64,000 nucleotides of DNA from JAAYCI01 sp964550985 (GCA_964550985.1 CAZKBM010000002.1:1-64000), one strand, 5' to 3'. Shown: positions 24,032-32,337, counted from the stretch's first letter. Made by a program: numbers and translations. Notes: a model not told the origin generated them from the sequence alone.

Positions 24032-24912
24032 CAGACAATATGCGATTTTTAATAGTTGGCTTGGGCATGATGGGCGGCAGCTACGCCATGGGGCTTAGCA
24101 AACAGGGGCAGTGGGTGGCGGCTATTGACCAAAACCCCGAGGCCATTGCCTATGCGCTGGAAAAGGGGCTGATACAGGCGGGCGGAACCGAGGGGGACAC
24201 CATACGTCTATTGGCCGAAGCCGACTGCATTATACTGGCCTTTTACCCCAAAGATATTTTGCCCTGGCTGCGGCAGTATCGCGCCCATTTTAAGCCCGGC
24301 GCGCTGATTACCGACCTTGCCGGTGTAAAAAGTTGTTATGTGGACGAGGCGCAAAATCTTTTGGCCCCCTGGCATGAACTGGTTCCCTGCCACCCCATGG
24401 CCGGGCGAGAGGTAAGCGGCGTACAAAATGCCGATGAAACCATCTTTCATGGAGCCAATTTTTTGGTTACCCCCACCCGCAGCAACACCCAAACCGGCCT
24501 GGATTTTGCCCACTGGCTGGCCGGCGTACTGGGTTTTGGCAGGGTAACACAGCTAAGCTGTGAGCAGCACGACCGCATTATTGGCTATGTAAGCCAGCTT
24601 ACCCACGCCATTGCTGTAAGCCTGATGAACGCAAACAATGACCCCCTGCTGCCCGATGTCACCGGAGATAGTTTTCGCGATTTAACCCGGATTGCCAACA
24701 TGAACGCGGAGCTTTGGAGCGAGCTGTTTCTCTCAAATGCTGATACGCTGATCGATGAGATTGACACCTTTACCGCCACGCTGCAAAACCTGCGGGCCAA
24801 GCTGGCCAAAGGCGATAAAGAGGCCCTGCAGGAGCTCTTTTGCCAAAGTACCCAGCGCCGCCTGCGCTTTGGCAAGCGTCAAGCCGCCCCCGCCAAGGGC
24901 GAGGTTCTATAA
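24028..24912 (+). CDS. tyrA: prephenate dehydrogenase
   Basis: 294 aa. It oxidatively decarboxylates prephenate to 4-hydroxyphenylpyruvate for tyrosine synthesis. Features are the N-terminal NAD fold VGLGMMGGSYAMGLS, the ITDLAGVKS strand, the prephenate-contacting CHPMAGREVSG segment and YVSQLTHAIAVSLMN with the catalytic-type histidine. There is no ACT domain, so feedback control by tyrosine through an ACT module is absent. It is coupled to aroA by an ATGA overlap and runs tail-to-tail into the next gene (6-bp overlap). Confidence 0.93.
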   Translation: MTDNMRFLIVGLGMMGGSYAMGLSKQGQWVAAIDQNPEAIAYALEKGLIQAGGTEGDTIRLLAEADCIILAFYPKDILPWLRQYRAHFKPGALITDLAGVKSCYVDEAQNLLAPWHELVPCHPMAGREVSGVQNADETIFHGANFLVTPTRSNTQTGLDFAHWLAGVLGFGRVTQLSCEQHDRIIGYVSQLTHAIAVSLMNANNDPLLPDVTGDSFRDLTRIANMNAELWSELFLSNADTLIDEIDTFTATLQNLRAKLAKGDKEALQELFCQSTQRRLRFGKRQAAPAKGEVL

Positions 24913-25683
24913 AAGGTCTTTTACCTCCAGCATATTTTCCCAGTAGCGCTTTGGCATATGCCCCATTCTGCACCTGGGGTTTTCCCGCTCTTCAATAGAT
25001 ACTGTGTTGTAAAAGCACTTCCAAAGCCCCCTGTACAGTTCCTCGCTCTCATCGGCCGCATCCAGCTCCAGGCCCGAAAGGGGCACTAGGCTTTGCACAC
25101 CGCCCTCATAAATCAGGGCAGCGCCATGTGTTTTGTCATAGATTAAAAAATCTTCCTGCGAAAAACGGCCCACGAAATGCTCGGCCAAATAGGGCAGCAC
25201 AAAGTTTTTGGGGGAGATTGCCGCAACCAGTTTTCCCCCGCTGTCTGAAAAGCGGATGAAGCCGCGCAGCAGATGCACCTCTCCCATCTGGTGTTTTTCA
25301 GCGGCCAGTAGCGGCTCCACATCCGGGTGGCCAAACATCCACGGCGTGCGGCTTCCCTCCTTGTACCCCAGCCGTAAAAAACGCAGCATTGCCATCTCTT
25401 TTTCGGGCAGGCAGCTTAAAAATACATTGTGCAGAAGTTCCTCAGCCCTCGGCGATATTTTTTTTGGCACCGAGCGCAGTACCCGGCGGAATTTTTCTTC
25501 TTCGGTGGCAATCTCTTTTTGCAGATATAAACTGGGCTGCGCCTCACTGTGGGGCCATATGGCAATGGGCAGTTCCCGCTGGTACACACTTTCAAACACG
25601 CAGCAAAAAAACCCTTTCCAGCTTCCGTCATACAGGTATTCTGTGCTGCATGTGGCAGGCTCTACAGGGCTTTTGCCAGGCAT
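24907..25683 (-). CDS. DUF4130 / TIGR03915-type probable DNA-metabolism protein
   Basis: 258 aa, soluble. The pattern YLYDGSWKGFFCCVFESV at the N-terminus, MLRFLRLGYKEG and the ending RMGHMPKRYWENMLEV are those I associate with the TIGR03915/DUF4130 family, which is almost always encoded beside the radical-SAM protein next door. The biochemical role is not established; the pair is annotated as putative DNA modification or repair. The gene's start overlaps the end of the radical-SAM gene by 22 bp, so the two are translated together. Confidence 0.8.
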   Translation of the reverse strand: MPGKSPVEPATCSTEYLYDGSWKGFFCCVFESVYQRELPIAIWPHSEAQPSLYLQKEIATEEEKFRRVLRSVPKKISPRAEELLHNVFLSCLPEKEMAMLRFLRLGYKEGSRTPWMFGHPDVEPLLAAEKHQMGEVHLLRGFIRFSDSGGKLVAAISPKNFVLPYLAEHFVGRFSQEDFLIYDKTHGAALIYEGGVQSLVPLSGLELDAADESEELYRGLWKCFYNTVSIEERENPRCRMGHMPKRYWENMLEVKDLL

Positions 25684-27044
25684 CTTACCGCCTCCTCGGC
25701 CGCCTCGGCCACGGTTTTCACCTCACCCGGCCCGGGCAGGGCCGGTTTTTTTTTGCTCAACTGTAAATTGGGGCGCTTTTTGCCCGCTAGGGCCACCCCG
25801 CTGGGCGGCCCAAACAGGGTCAGCTGCTCCACCTCGCCCGCAAATATCTGGGGGTCAATCAGGGCGCGCACTATGGTCTCGCGCCCCGCATGGCTGCCCA
25901 GGGGGGTATCGGCCGTAACAATAAAATACTGTGCACGCTTTAACACCACCCCCATGCGTTTGAGTTCCGCCATCCCCAAGCTATGGCTGCGGCGGGCAAT
26001 GAGTATTCGTTTTGCGCCGGTGGGCCCAATACCCGGTACGCGCAGCAGCACGGCCTCCTCCGCCCGGTTTACATCCACGGGGAACAGGTGCAGGTTGTGT
26101 ATGGCCCAGTTGCATTTTGGGTCCAAATAGGGGTTGAAGTCAGGCGTATCTTCGCTCAGTATTTCGTCGGCTGCAAAACCGTATTTGCGCATCATCCAAT
26201 CCGCCTGGTACAGGCGGTGCTCCCGTAGCAAGGGGGGCTTTGTCTCTCGGCTGGGCAGCAGGGTATCCTCGCACACGGGGATATAGGCCGAGTAGAACAC
26301 CCGTTTTAGTTCGTACTTGTTGTATAAGCCGGATGCCAGCCGCAGGATGGAGTAATCGGTCTCGGGGCTGGCCCCGATAATCATCTGCGTCGCCTGCCCG
26401 GCGCTCGCAAATTGCGGCGCATTTTTGTACACCGCCAATTCCCGGTGGTTCTGCCGCCTGCCGCTGCAAATTTGGGCCATGGGGGTAAAAATGGCCTTTC
26501 GGCTTTTGCCCGGCGCAAGCTGTTTTAGGCTCTCCTCACTGGGCAGTTCCACATTCACGCTCAAACGGTCTGCCAAAAGGCCTAAGCGCCAAATCAAATC
26601 GGCCGAAGCGCCGGGGATGGTTTTTGCGTGGATATACCCCCAAAAGTTGTGCCGGTGGCGCAGCAGGTGCAGTACCTCTATCATCCGCTCCATGGTGGTA
26701 TCGGGGTTTTGCAACACTCCGCTGGAGAGAAATAAGCCCTCTATATAGTTGCGCCTATAAAACTGTATCGTAAGCTCTGCAAGTTCGGCGGGGCTAAAAC
26801 TTGCGCGTGGCACTTCGTTGCTTCGCCTGTTCACACAATATTTGCAGTCATACACGCACTCGTTGCTCATCAGTACTTTTAGCAGGGTTACACAGCGCCC
26901 ATCGGCTGAAAAACTGTGGCAACATCCGTGCAATATGGTGCTGCCCAGCCCCGCGCCCCCTGGCCTGTCCGCCCCCGAAGATGTGCAGGCGGCATCATAT
27001 TTTGCGCCGTTTGCCAAAATAACCAGCTTTTGCATCAATTCCAT
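25662..27044 (-). CDS. putative DNA modification/repair radical SAM protein (TIGR03916-type)
   Basis: 460 aa. The radical-SAM cluster motif CX3CX2C reads CVYDCKYC, preceded by CVTLLKVLMSNE. A C-terminal helix-hairpin-helix (LRVPGIGPTGAKRILIARR) suggests contact with DNA. ATG 27044 follows GGGGAG by seven bases; the frame is open to 27083 without a better start. It lies about 105 bp downstream of the S24 repressor gene on the same strand, with no convincing terminator between. The substrate is unknown; family annotations link it to uracil-DNA glycosylase-like functions. Confidence 0.85.
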   Translation of the reverse strand: MELMQKLVILANGAKYDAACTSSGADRPGGAGLGSTILHGCCHSFSADGRCVTLLKVLMSNECVYDCKYCVNRRSNEVPRASFSPAELAELTIQFYRRNYIEGLFLSSGVLQNPDTTMERMIEVLHLLRHRHNFWGYIHAKTIPGASADLIWRLGLLADRLSVNVELPSEESLKQLAPGKSRKAIFTPMAQICSGRRQNHRELAVYKNAPQFASAGQATQMIIGASPETDYSILRLASGLYNKYELKRVFYSAYIPVCEDTLLPSRETKPPLLREHRLYQADWMMRKYGFAADEILSEDTPDFNPYLDPKCNWAIHNLHLFPVDVNRAEEAVLLRVPGIGPTGAKRILIARRSHSLGMAELKRMGVVLKRAQYFIVTADTPLGSHAGRETIVRALIDPQIFAGEVEQLTLFGPPSGVALAGKKRPNLQLSKKKPALPGPGEVKTVAEAAEEAVRCLAKAL

Positions 27045-27149
27045 GCCGCCACTCCCCTTTCCATTTTTGGCAAAACCAAACACAGCCCCCGCTGGCCTTA
27101 CAGGCGGCAGTGGATGCCATTCATTCCCTATCCATTTATAGGCATACGC

Positions 27150-27764
27150 CTACCAGCGCGCCTTTGTCTCCACAACTTTACCCGCTATGTATAAGTGTTC
27201 TAAATCATCACCCGCTATAATAATGGGCTCGTAGGCGGGGTTAAAAGGCTGCAACACCACGGCATTCCCCTTACGCAAAAACCGCTTTAGGGTGCCCTCT
27301 CCCTCGCCATAAATCACCACGCCCAAATCGCCGTCATCCAGCACAGGCTGGCGGCGTACCAGGGCCAAATCCCCCTCATGGATGCGAGGCTCCATCGAAT
27401 CTCCCTTCACCACCAGGTAAAAATAGCTGTCGGGGTCTTTCACAGTGGCGGGCTCATCACCCAAATCCTCTTCAAAGGCCAAGGCGCCAAAGCCTGCGCG
27501 TACGCTGCCCATTACCGGCACCATACATTCGGCCATAGGCAGGTAGGGCTTCACCTCACCCACCTGCCCCCCCTCGCGCCCCAGCAGTGAATCTAGCGAA
27601 ACACCAAATAAATCTGCCAATTTCATCAGGGTGGCCTGGTCGGGCGAGGATTTGCCGGTTTCCCATTTACCCACCGCCTGTTGGGTTACACCCAGCCATT
27701 CAGCCAATTCGTTTTGGGTAATGTTTTTTTCTTTTCTCAATTGGCGCAAACGTGTACCAAACAT
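27150..27764 (-). CDS. LexA-like autocleavable repressor (XRE HTH + S24 peptidase)
   Basis: 204 aa. The N-terminal XRE helix-turn-helix (NITQNELAEWLGVTQQAVGKWETG) is joined to a C-terminal S24 serine/lysine protease domain. The cleavage site is the Ala-Gly bond in SVRAGFGA, the nucleophile is Ser in KGDSMEP and the general base Lys is in EGTLKRFL. Such proteins are inactivated through RecA during DNA damage. Its own promoter carries the palindrome TACAACAT.ATGTTGTA between the -35 and -10 boxes, so autoregulation is likely. It heads a minus-strand set with the radical-SAM/DUF4130 pair and faces a small membrane-protein gene. Confidence 0.9.
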   Translation of the reverse strand: MFGTRLRQLRKEKNITQNELAEWLGVTQQAVGKWETGKSSPDQATLMKLADLFGVSLDSLLGREGGQVGEVKPYLPMAECMVPVMGSVRAGFGALAFEEDLGDEPATVKDPDSYFYLVVKGDSMEPRIHEGDLALVRRQPVLDDGDLGVVIYGEGEGTLKRFLRKGNAVVLQPFNPAYEPIIIAGDDLEHLYIAGKVVETKARW

Positions 27765-27832
27765 AGTATACCTCCCATATTCAAGCTATCCTTACACCCT
27801 GCGGTGCCCTCTGTATTTTTTCTGTTGCAGCC

Positions 27833-27861
27833 AGTGTACAACATTATGTTGTATTTGTAAA
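27833..27861 (-). promoter_or_regulatory. repressor promoter with operator O1
   Basis: Minus-strand promoter TTTACA (27861-27856), 17 bp, TACACT (27838-27833). Operator O1, ACAAC-ATTAT-GTTGT (27838-27852, within a 17-bp near-perfect palindrome 27837-27853), fills the spacer. Confidence 0.75.
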
Positions 27862-27889
27862 GCCATTACTAATTATTTTTGTTTTTTCA

Positions 27890-27939
27890 TTGACAACAAC
27901 TCTTGGTTGTGTTATGGTTTTCTTACTACACAGTGTTGT
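27890..27939 (+). promoter_or_regulatory. divergent promoter with operators O2 and O3
   Basis: Plus-strand promoter TTGACA (27890-27895), 17 bp, TATGGT (27913-27918). Operator O2, ACAAC-TCTTG-GTTGT (27896-27910), lies in the spacer. O3, ACTAC-ACAGT-GTTGT (27925-27939), covers the expected transcription start. Centres of O2 and O3 are 29 bp apart. Confidence 0.75.
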
Positions 27940-27954
27940 GGGGAGGAAACCATT

Positions 27955-28284
27955 ATGCGCCATCCTTTTGTATTGTTCCTTTCAAAATGCACCTCTATCC
28001 TTTTGCTGATTGGCCTGCTTGCCATGGTAGAGGCCTTTTTTGCGGGCCGCTTGCCCCTGCTTGGTTTTTTATGTCTGGGCCTGCCCTGTGTGGTGTTTAC
28101 CTTTCAGTTGCTCACCTCCATTTTAAAAGCGGGCACGGCGGCCAAAAGGCGCCATACCCGGCCGCGCCAGCCCCAGCCGCAATGGGCCAGGGCCGCAAGC
28201 GGTTCTGCTTTTCAAAATACCGCACTGCCCACCCGCCCCCATGCTGCAAAAAGCACTGGGCGTTTTCCACCGGCTGCCGCCTAG
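27955..28284 (+). CDS. small two-span membrane protein controlled by the S24 repressor
   Basis: 109 aa from ATG 27955, behind the strong SD GGGGAGGAAA. Two membrane spans (about residues 7-28 and 33-57, with LPLLGFLCLGLPCVVFTF in the second) are followed by a basic, proline-rich cytoplasmic tail (KRRHTRPRQPQPQWAR). I recognise no family. The position of its promoter under two copies of the repressor's likely operator suggests induction when the repressor is cleaved. It might be a damage-induced division inhibitor, a toxin or a membrane sensor; none of these can be chosen from sequence. Confidence 0.7.
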   Translation: MRHPFVLFLSKCTSILLLIGLLAMVEAFFAGRLPLLGFLCLGLPCVVFTFQLLTSILKAGTAAKRRHTRPRQPQPQWARAASGSAFQNTALPTRPHAAKSTGRFPPAAA

Positions 28285-28514
28285 AGCAAATGAACATAAC
28301 ATGAGTTTTGTTAATCTGCCCTAGTCTGCGTATCCCTTTGTATGCGCCCCTTTTCTGCGGAGAGTTTTGGGGTTTACCGCAAAGGCCCCGGCCACAGGCC
28401 AAATCTTTTTCCCAGCTATCGGCAAACCGCCGCAGCCTCCCTGCCCTAGGTCTGCCGATAATGGAAAATAAATCATTTTTATTCACCTAGATGCGCAGGG
28501 TTTACCCGGCAGGC

Positions 28515-28548
28515 AGGCCCCTCCCCCCATGGGAAGGGGGCCTTTTTC
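28515..28548 (+). terminator. Rho-independent terminator
   Basis: Stem AGGCCCC / GGGGCCT with a C-rich loop and a TTTTTCTA tail. It lies between the 109-aa membrane protein and the GH2-like gene. Between 28285 and 28514 I see no gene. Confidence 0.6.
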
Positions 28549-28568
28549 TATCCACCTTTTCAAGCGCC

Positions 28569-28697
28569 TTTTACAGCAAATTAACAAACTGTAGCGCATA
28601 AACACGGGAAAAAGCAGGCGCTGCATACCAGTTACTACTCTGTATAAGAGTTTCTTACAAAAACCTGCTGCACAGCTTTTTGAGAAACTGTAATAGT
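28569..28697 (+). repeat. dispersed repeat A, copy A5
   Basis: Left end ACAGCAAATTAACAAACTG, GCAGGCGCTGC, one CTGCTGCACAGC module, right end GAAACTGTAATAG. It ends 11 bp upstream of the -35 box of the following promoter. Confidence 0.85.
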
Positions 28698-28707
28698 GTG
28701 GGGCGCG

Positions 28708-28736
28708 TTGAAACTGCCAAAGCTTTGCGGTACAAT
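28708..28736 (+). promoter_or_regulatory. promoter of the GH2-like gene
   Basis: TTGAAA (28708-28713), 17 bp, TACAAT (28731-28736), about 43 bp before the GTG start. Confidence 0.6.
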
Positions 28737-28778
28737 ATAGTTCACACCAAACCCTGTGGCGCTTTTTGGAGGAACACC

Positions 28779-30506
28779 GTGTATACCCTGCTTAGCCCCT
28801 ATGGCGAAAAACTGGATACCAGCCCCCCCCTGCAGGACTACCCCCGCCCGCAACTAGTGAGGGAGAGTTACCTGAACCTGAATGGCCGCTGGCAGTATGC
28901 CATTACAAAAGCTGACACGCAGCCTGAGGCCATGGAGGGCGATATTTTGGTGCCCTTTTCCCCTGAGAGCCCCCTCTCCGGCGTACAGCATATTTTACAG
29001 CCGAACGAAACCCTGTGGTATAAACGAACGGTTGTTTTTCCGCAGGGCTTTTTAAAGAAGCGGGCCCTGCTGCATTTTGGCGGGGTAGACCAGTGTTGTA
29101 TCGTCTTTTGGAATGGCCGGGAAGTGGCGCGTCACACCGGCGGCTACCTGCCTTTTTCTTGCGATGTAACAAACGAGCTTTGCAGCGGCGAAAATCTTCT
29201 ATTTGTAAAAGTGGTGGATGAAACTTGCGAGGGCCCCTACATGCGGGGCCGCCAAAGTTTGCTGCCCAAAAGCGGCTGGCGGCCGCCCTTTAGCGGCATC
29301 TGGCAAACGGTGTGGATGGAAAGCCTGCCGGAGGTATATGTAAGCGCATACCGCGTAACCCCGCTGTATGATGAGCAGGCTGTTGAAATTCAGGTTGATG
29401 CAAGCGAGGAGGGCGCAGGGGGCGAACTCTCTGTGCTGGCGCTTGCCTCTGAGGTGGCAAGGCGCCCCTTCACCGCGGGGGAGCCTTTGCGGGTGGAATT
29501 GCCGGGCGCTTTGAGCTGGAACCCGCGCAACCCTTTTTTGTACACTTTGGCCATAGAGCTGGAAGAGGACCGTGCCAAAGGGTATTTTGCCATGCGTAAG
29601 TTCAGTTTAAAGCCAGACGGCAGCGGCCACCTGCGCTTTTGCCTGAACAACCAAACACTTTTATTACGAGGGGTTTTAGATGAGGGCTTTTTCAGCGACG
29701 GGTATTACACCCCCCCTTCGGGCAAGGCCATGCGGGACGATATCCTGTTTGCCAAACAATGCGGCTTTAACCTCATTCGTAAATATGGCAAAGTGGAGCC
29801 CTCCCTGTGGTACTATCAGTGCGATAAGGCCGGTATGCTGGTTTGGCAGGATTTGCCCGGCGGCGGGGAGGACCCGAAAGCCAGCCTGTGGGATAAATAC
29901 ACCGGGGGGCGGGTAAAGGACAATAAGTACCGCCGCTTTGGACGGGAGAACGCCCAAAGCCGAAGCCTTTTTTTGCGCGACGGCGAGGCCATTGCAGAGC
30001 AGCTGTACGGCTGGGCCAGCCTTTGTGCTTACACCTTGTTCGATGAGGGTTATGGCCAATTTGACGCAGTCGAACTTGCGAAGCTGATGAAAAGCTGGGA
30101 CCCCACCCGGCTGGTTGACCACGCGGGCGGCAGATTCGACCAAGGAGCCGGAGATTTTTTAAGCCTACACTGCTTGGAAGGCACACCACCCGCCTTTACT
30201 ACCGAGGATACACGGGCTTTTGCCCTGAGTGCCTGCGGGGGTTTTGGCCTGCCCGCGCCCCCGGCTTTTTCAAATATCACCCCCGAAGCGCCCCAGATGT
30301 TGGCCACCGGGCAAGAACTGGAAGAGGCCCTGGAAACACTTTGGGGCGCCTTGGCTGCCCTGGAAAAAGAAGGGCTTGCCGCATTTTGCTACTACCGCCT
30401 TTCAGACGCCGGAAATGATGTGAGCGGCCTGATGAGTGGAAACCGTCGCAAACAGCGCGTGGACCCCAAGTTTTTGTCTGCCCTCAACCGGCAATTTTCT
30501 ACGTAG
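28779..30506 (+). CDS. glycoside hydrolase family 2-like protein with altered active-site residues
   Basis: 575 aa from a GTG preceded by TTTTTGGAGG. The N-terminal sugar-binding domain is typical (YLNLNGRWQYAI, PFSPESPLSGVQ, ETLWYKRTVVFP, FGGVDQCCIVFWNG, GGYLPFSCDVT), then the SGIWQTVWMES junction and a TIM-barrel region. In active GH2 enzymes of this type the acid/base motif is usually FNEGWGQ and the nucleophile lies in SE(F/Y)GG. Here they read LFDEGYGQ and LSACGGFG, so the acid/base Glu is kept but the Asn is Asp and the nucleophile Glu appears to be lost. There is no signal peptide. It may be a non-catalytic sugar-binding or sensor protein, or use a displaced nucleophile (inference). 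Confidence 0.8.
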   Translation: MYTLLSPYGEKLDTSPPLQDYPRPQLVRESYLNLNGRWQYAITKADTQPEAMEGDILVPFSPESPLSGVQHILQPNETLWYKRTVVFPQGFLKKRALLHFGGVDQCCIVFWNGREVARHTGGYLPFSCDVTNELCSGENLLFVKVVDETCEGPYMRGRQSLLPKSGWRPPFSGIWQTVWMESLPEVYVSAYRVTPLYDEQAVEIQVDASEEGAGGELSVLALASEVARRPFTAGEPLRVELPGALSWNPRNPFLYTLAIELEEDRAKGYFAMRKFSLKPDGSGHLRFCLNNQTLLLRGVLDEGFFSDGYYTPPSGKAMRDDILFAKQCGFNLIRKYGKVEPSLWYYQCDKAGMLVWQDLPGGGEDPKASLWDKYTGGRVKDNKYRRFGRENAQSRSLFLRDGEAIAEQLYGWASLCAYTLFDEGYGQFDAVELAKLMKSWDPTRLVDHAGGRFDQGAGDFLSLHCLEGTPPAFTTEDTRAFALSACGGFGLPAPPAFSNITPEAPQMLATGQELEEALETLWGALAALEKEGLAAFCYYRLSDAGNDVSGLMSGNRRKQRVDPKFLSALNRQFST

Positions 30507-30582
30507 CTTTGCCTTCTTATTACATATTTTCCCAAAAAAAATACCCTGTGCACGGGGGCACAAGGCATCTTTTTTAAAATAT

Positions 30583-30867
30583 CTATTTCTTACCTTCTTG
30601 AATGCGCTGTTTCATTAATCCACTGGCTTTAAAACCTGGAATGCTGGTGGGGGCCAAACGGCTGGAAACTTTGGTTTTAGGGTTTGTGTATGCTTTGGTT
30701 TTACGGTCCCGCATCTCGAAGCGCCCAAACCCTGCAATCGTTACCTTTTCACCATGCTGTAACGATTCAATAACGTCATCGATGATGGTGGATAAAACGT
30801 TTTCAACCTGTGCCACAGGCAGGCCAGTCTGCCTGGCCACTTTGGCAATTAACTGCGATCTTGTCAT
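30583..30867 (-). CDS. HU-family DNA-binding protein
   Basis: 94-aa histone-like protein (MTRSQLIAKVARQTGLP, VTIAGFGRFEMRDRKTKA, then the PTSIPGFKASGLMKQRIQ C-terminus). The beta-arm carries NPKTKVSSRLAPT rather than the usual GRNPxTG, a mild divergence. It bends and compacts DNA as a dimer. It has its own minus-strand promoter. Confidence 0.93.
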   Translation of the reverse strand: MTRSQLIAKVARQTGLPVAQVENVLSTIIDDVIESLQHGEKVTIAGFGRFEMRDRKTKAYTNPKTKVSSRLAPTSIPGFKASGLMKQRIQEGKK

Positions 30868-30940
30868 TACTTTCTACCTCCCGGAGAGTTTCAGCTTAAT
30901 AAACTATCGGTTTATTTTTTGACGTTCATAAGCTGTTCCT

Positions 30941-30970
30941 ATTATAACAAGGGTACGTATAAGATTGCAA
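30941..30970 (-). promoter_or_regulatory. promoter of the HU gene
   Basis: TTGCAA (30970-30965), an 18-bp spacer and TATAAT (30946-30941) on the minus strand, followed by a leader of about 65 nt. Confidence 0.55.
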
Positions 30971-31250
30971 TAGGCAAATTGTGTTATTTGTGTATCAATC
31001 TAGTAGGAATATATCGTTTTGAGAAAGAAAGATAAAATAATATATTGATAATATGCTATTTTATTTTTACATCTTATAAAATCAGTCAATTTTTATTTAA
31101 TATTCCTGTCATATTTTGACCAGCCTGCTATTTTTATTCATCATCGTATTATCGTTATATTTTTGTTTGTCATTTTTCTACAACTTTCTCCTTTACTAAT
31201 ATGCGCACCTTCAAATATTGCTTTTTCACGGGTGGATGGTATCATGTAAA
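30971..31250. other. AT-rich intergenic block without a recognised gene
   Basis: About 280 bp of strongly AT-rich sequence (runs such as ATAAAATAATATATTGATAA) in a GC-rich surrounding. No open frame with SD, no repeat A or B and no riboswitch was recognised. It could hold the metA promoter, be a bent-DNA region, or be the remnant of an insertion. Confidence 0.5.
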
Positions 31251-31347
31251 TAGGTATTTTAACCCACCTGTACCGCTTGGGCCAGGCCCTTGCCCCAATT
31301 TTGGCAGAGCCTTTTGTGCCACATTACAGTAGGTAAAGGAGCCCGTT

Positions 31348-32268
31348 ATGCCCCTGATTATTCCAAAAGAACTGCCGGCCTACTCCATTTTGCAGGAGGA
31401 GAACGTTTTTGTTATGACACATGAGAGGGCGGCGCGCCAAGATATCCGCCCCCTCGAAATTTTAATCGTCAATTTGATGCCCGACAAAATCAGTACCGAG
31501 ACGCAGCTGGCCAGGGTGCTTGCCAACTCCCCCTTGCAGGTACGCCTCACCCTGCTGCGCACCGGCACCCACTCTTCTACCCACACGCCACAAAACCATC
31601 TCTCGGCCTTTTACCAAACTCTGGACGAAATTCACAAAGAGCGCTTTGACGGCATGATTATAACCGGCGCCCCCATTGAGCACCTGGATTATGAGGAGGT
31701 GGACTATTGGCCGGAGATGAAAGAACTCATCGAGTACTCGCGCCACAATGTCTATTCCACCCTTTACCTATGCTGGGCAGCCCTGGCAGGTTTATATTTT
31801 AACTATGGCATACCCAAAACCGTATTCCCCCAAAAATTGCACGGTGTTTTCGAACACCGCGTACTTCGCCCCAGTAACCCGCTGGTGCGGGGTTTTGATG
31901 AATTTTTTTACGTACCACATTCCCGCATTGCGGGCGTATGCCATAAAGACGTGCAAAACGAGCCCCGGCTGCGTATTTTGGCCGATAGCGACGAGGCCGG
32001 CATCCATCTGCTCAGCACCGAAAATGGCCGGGAAATTTACGTGATGGGCCACTCGGAATATGACAAGGAGACCCTGCAAAATGAGTATCTGCGCGATATT
32101 GGCAGGGGCCAACAGTCGCCTTTGCCCCGGCACTATTACCGGCATAACGACCCCGATGAGGGCATTTTATACCGCTGGCGCAGCCATGGCAACCTTTTGT
32201 ATTCCAACTGGCTGAACTATTATGTATACCAAAGCACGCCGTTTGACCTGGCCGCCCTGGATAACTGA
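31348..32268 (+). CDS. metAA: homoserine O-acetyltransferase (MetA family)
   Basis: 306 aa, MetA fold. It activates homoserine for methionine synthesis. Catalytic Cys142 is in LYLCWAAL, and His/Glu of the triad are in the HSEYDKETL region. Residue 111 (TGAPIE) is Glu; in characterised MetA enzymes Glu111 goes with acetyl-CoA and Gly111 with succinyl-CoA, so acetyl transfer is predicted. AAAGGAG lies upstream of the ATG. It is a single gene followed by hairpins and repeat A6. Confidence 0.93.
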   Translation: MPLIIPKELPAYSILQEENVFVMTHERAARQDIRPLEILIVNLMPDKISTETQLARVLANSPLQVRLTLLRTGTHSSTHTPQNHLSAFYQTLDEIHKERFDGMIITGAPIEHLDYEEVDYWPEMKELIEYSRHNVYSTLYLCWAALAGLYFNYGIPKTVFPQKLHGVFEHRVLRPSNPLVRGFDEFFYVPHSRIAGVCHKDVQNEPRLRILADSDEAGIHLLSTENGREIYVMGHSEYDKETLQNEYLRDIGRGQQSPLPRHYYRHNDPDEGILYRWRSHGNLLYSNWLNYYVYQSTPFDLAALDN

Positions 32269-32307
32269 CGCCCTGAGAGAAGAATACCCAAAGCAAGACA
32301 AAAGAGG

Positions 32308-32336
32308 GCTGTGGATTTCCATTTTTTCCACGGCCA
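32308..32336 (+). terminator. hairpin after metA
   Basis: GGCTGTGGA with TCCACGGCC forms a stem just before repeat A6, without a long T-run. A second GC-rich hairpin followed by TGTTTTTCTT lies at 32464-32500 beyond the repeat and may be the actual terminator. Confidence 0.45.
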
Positions 32337-32337
32337 C

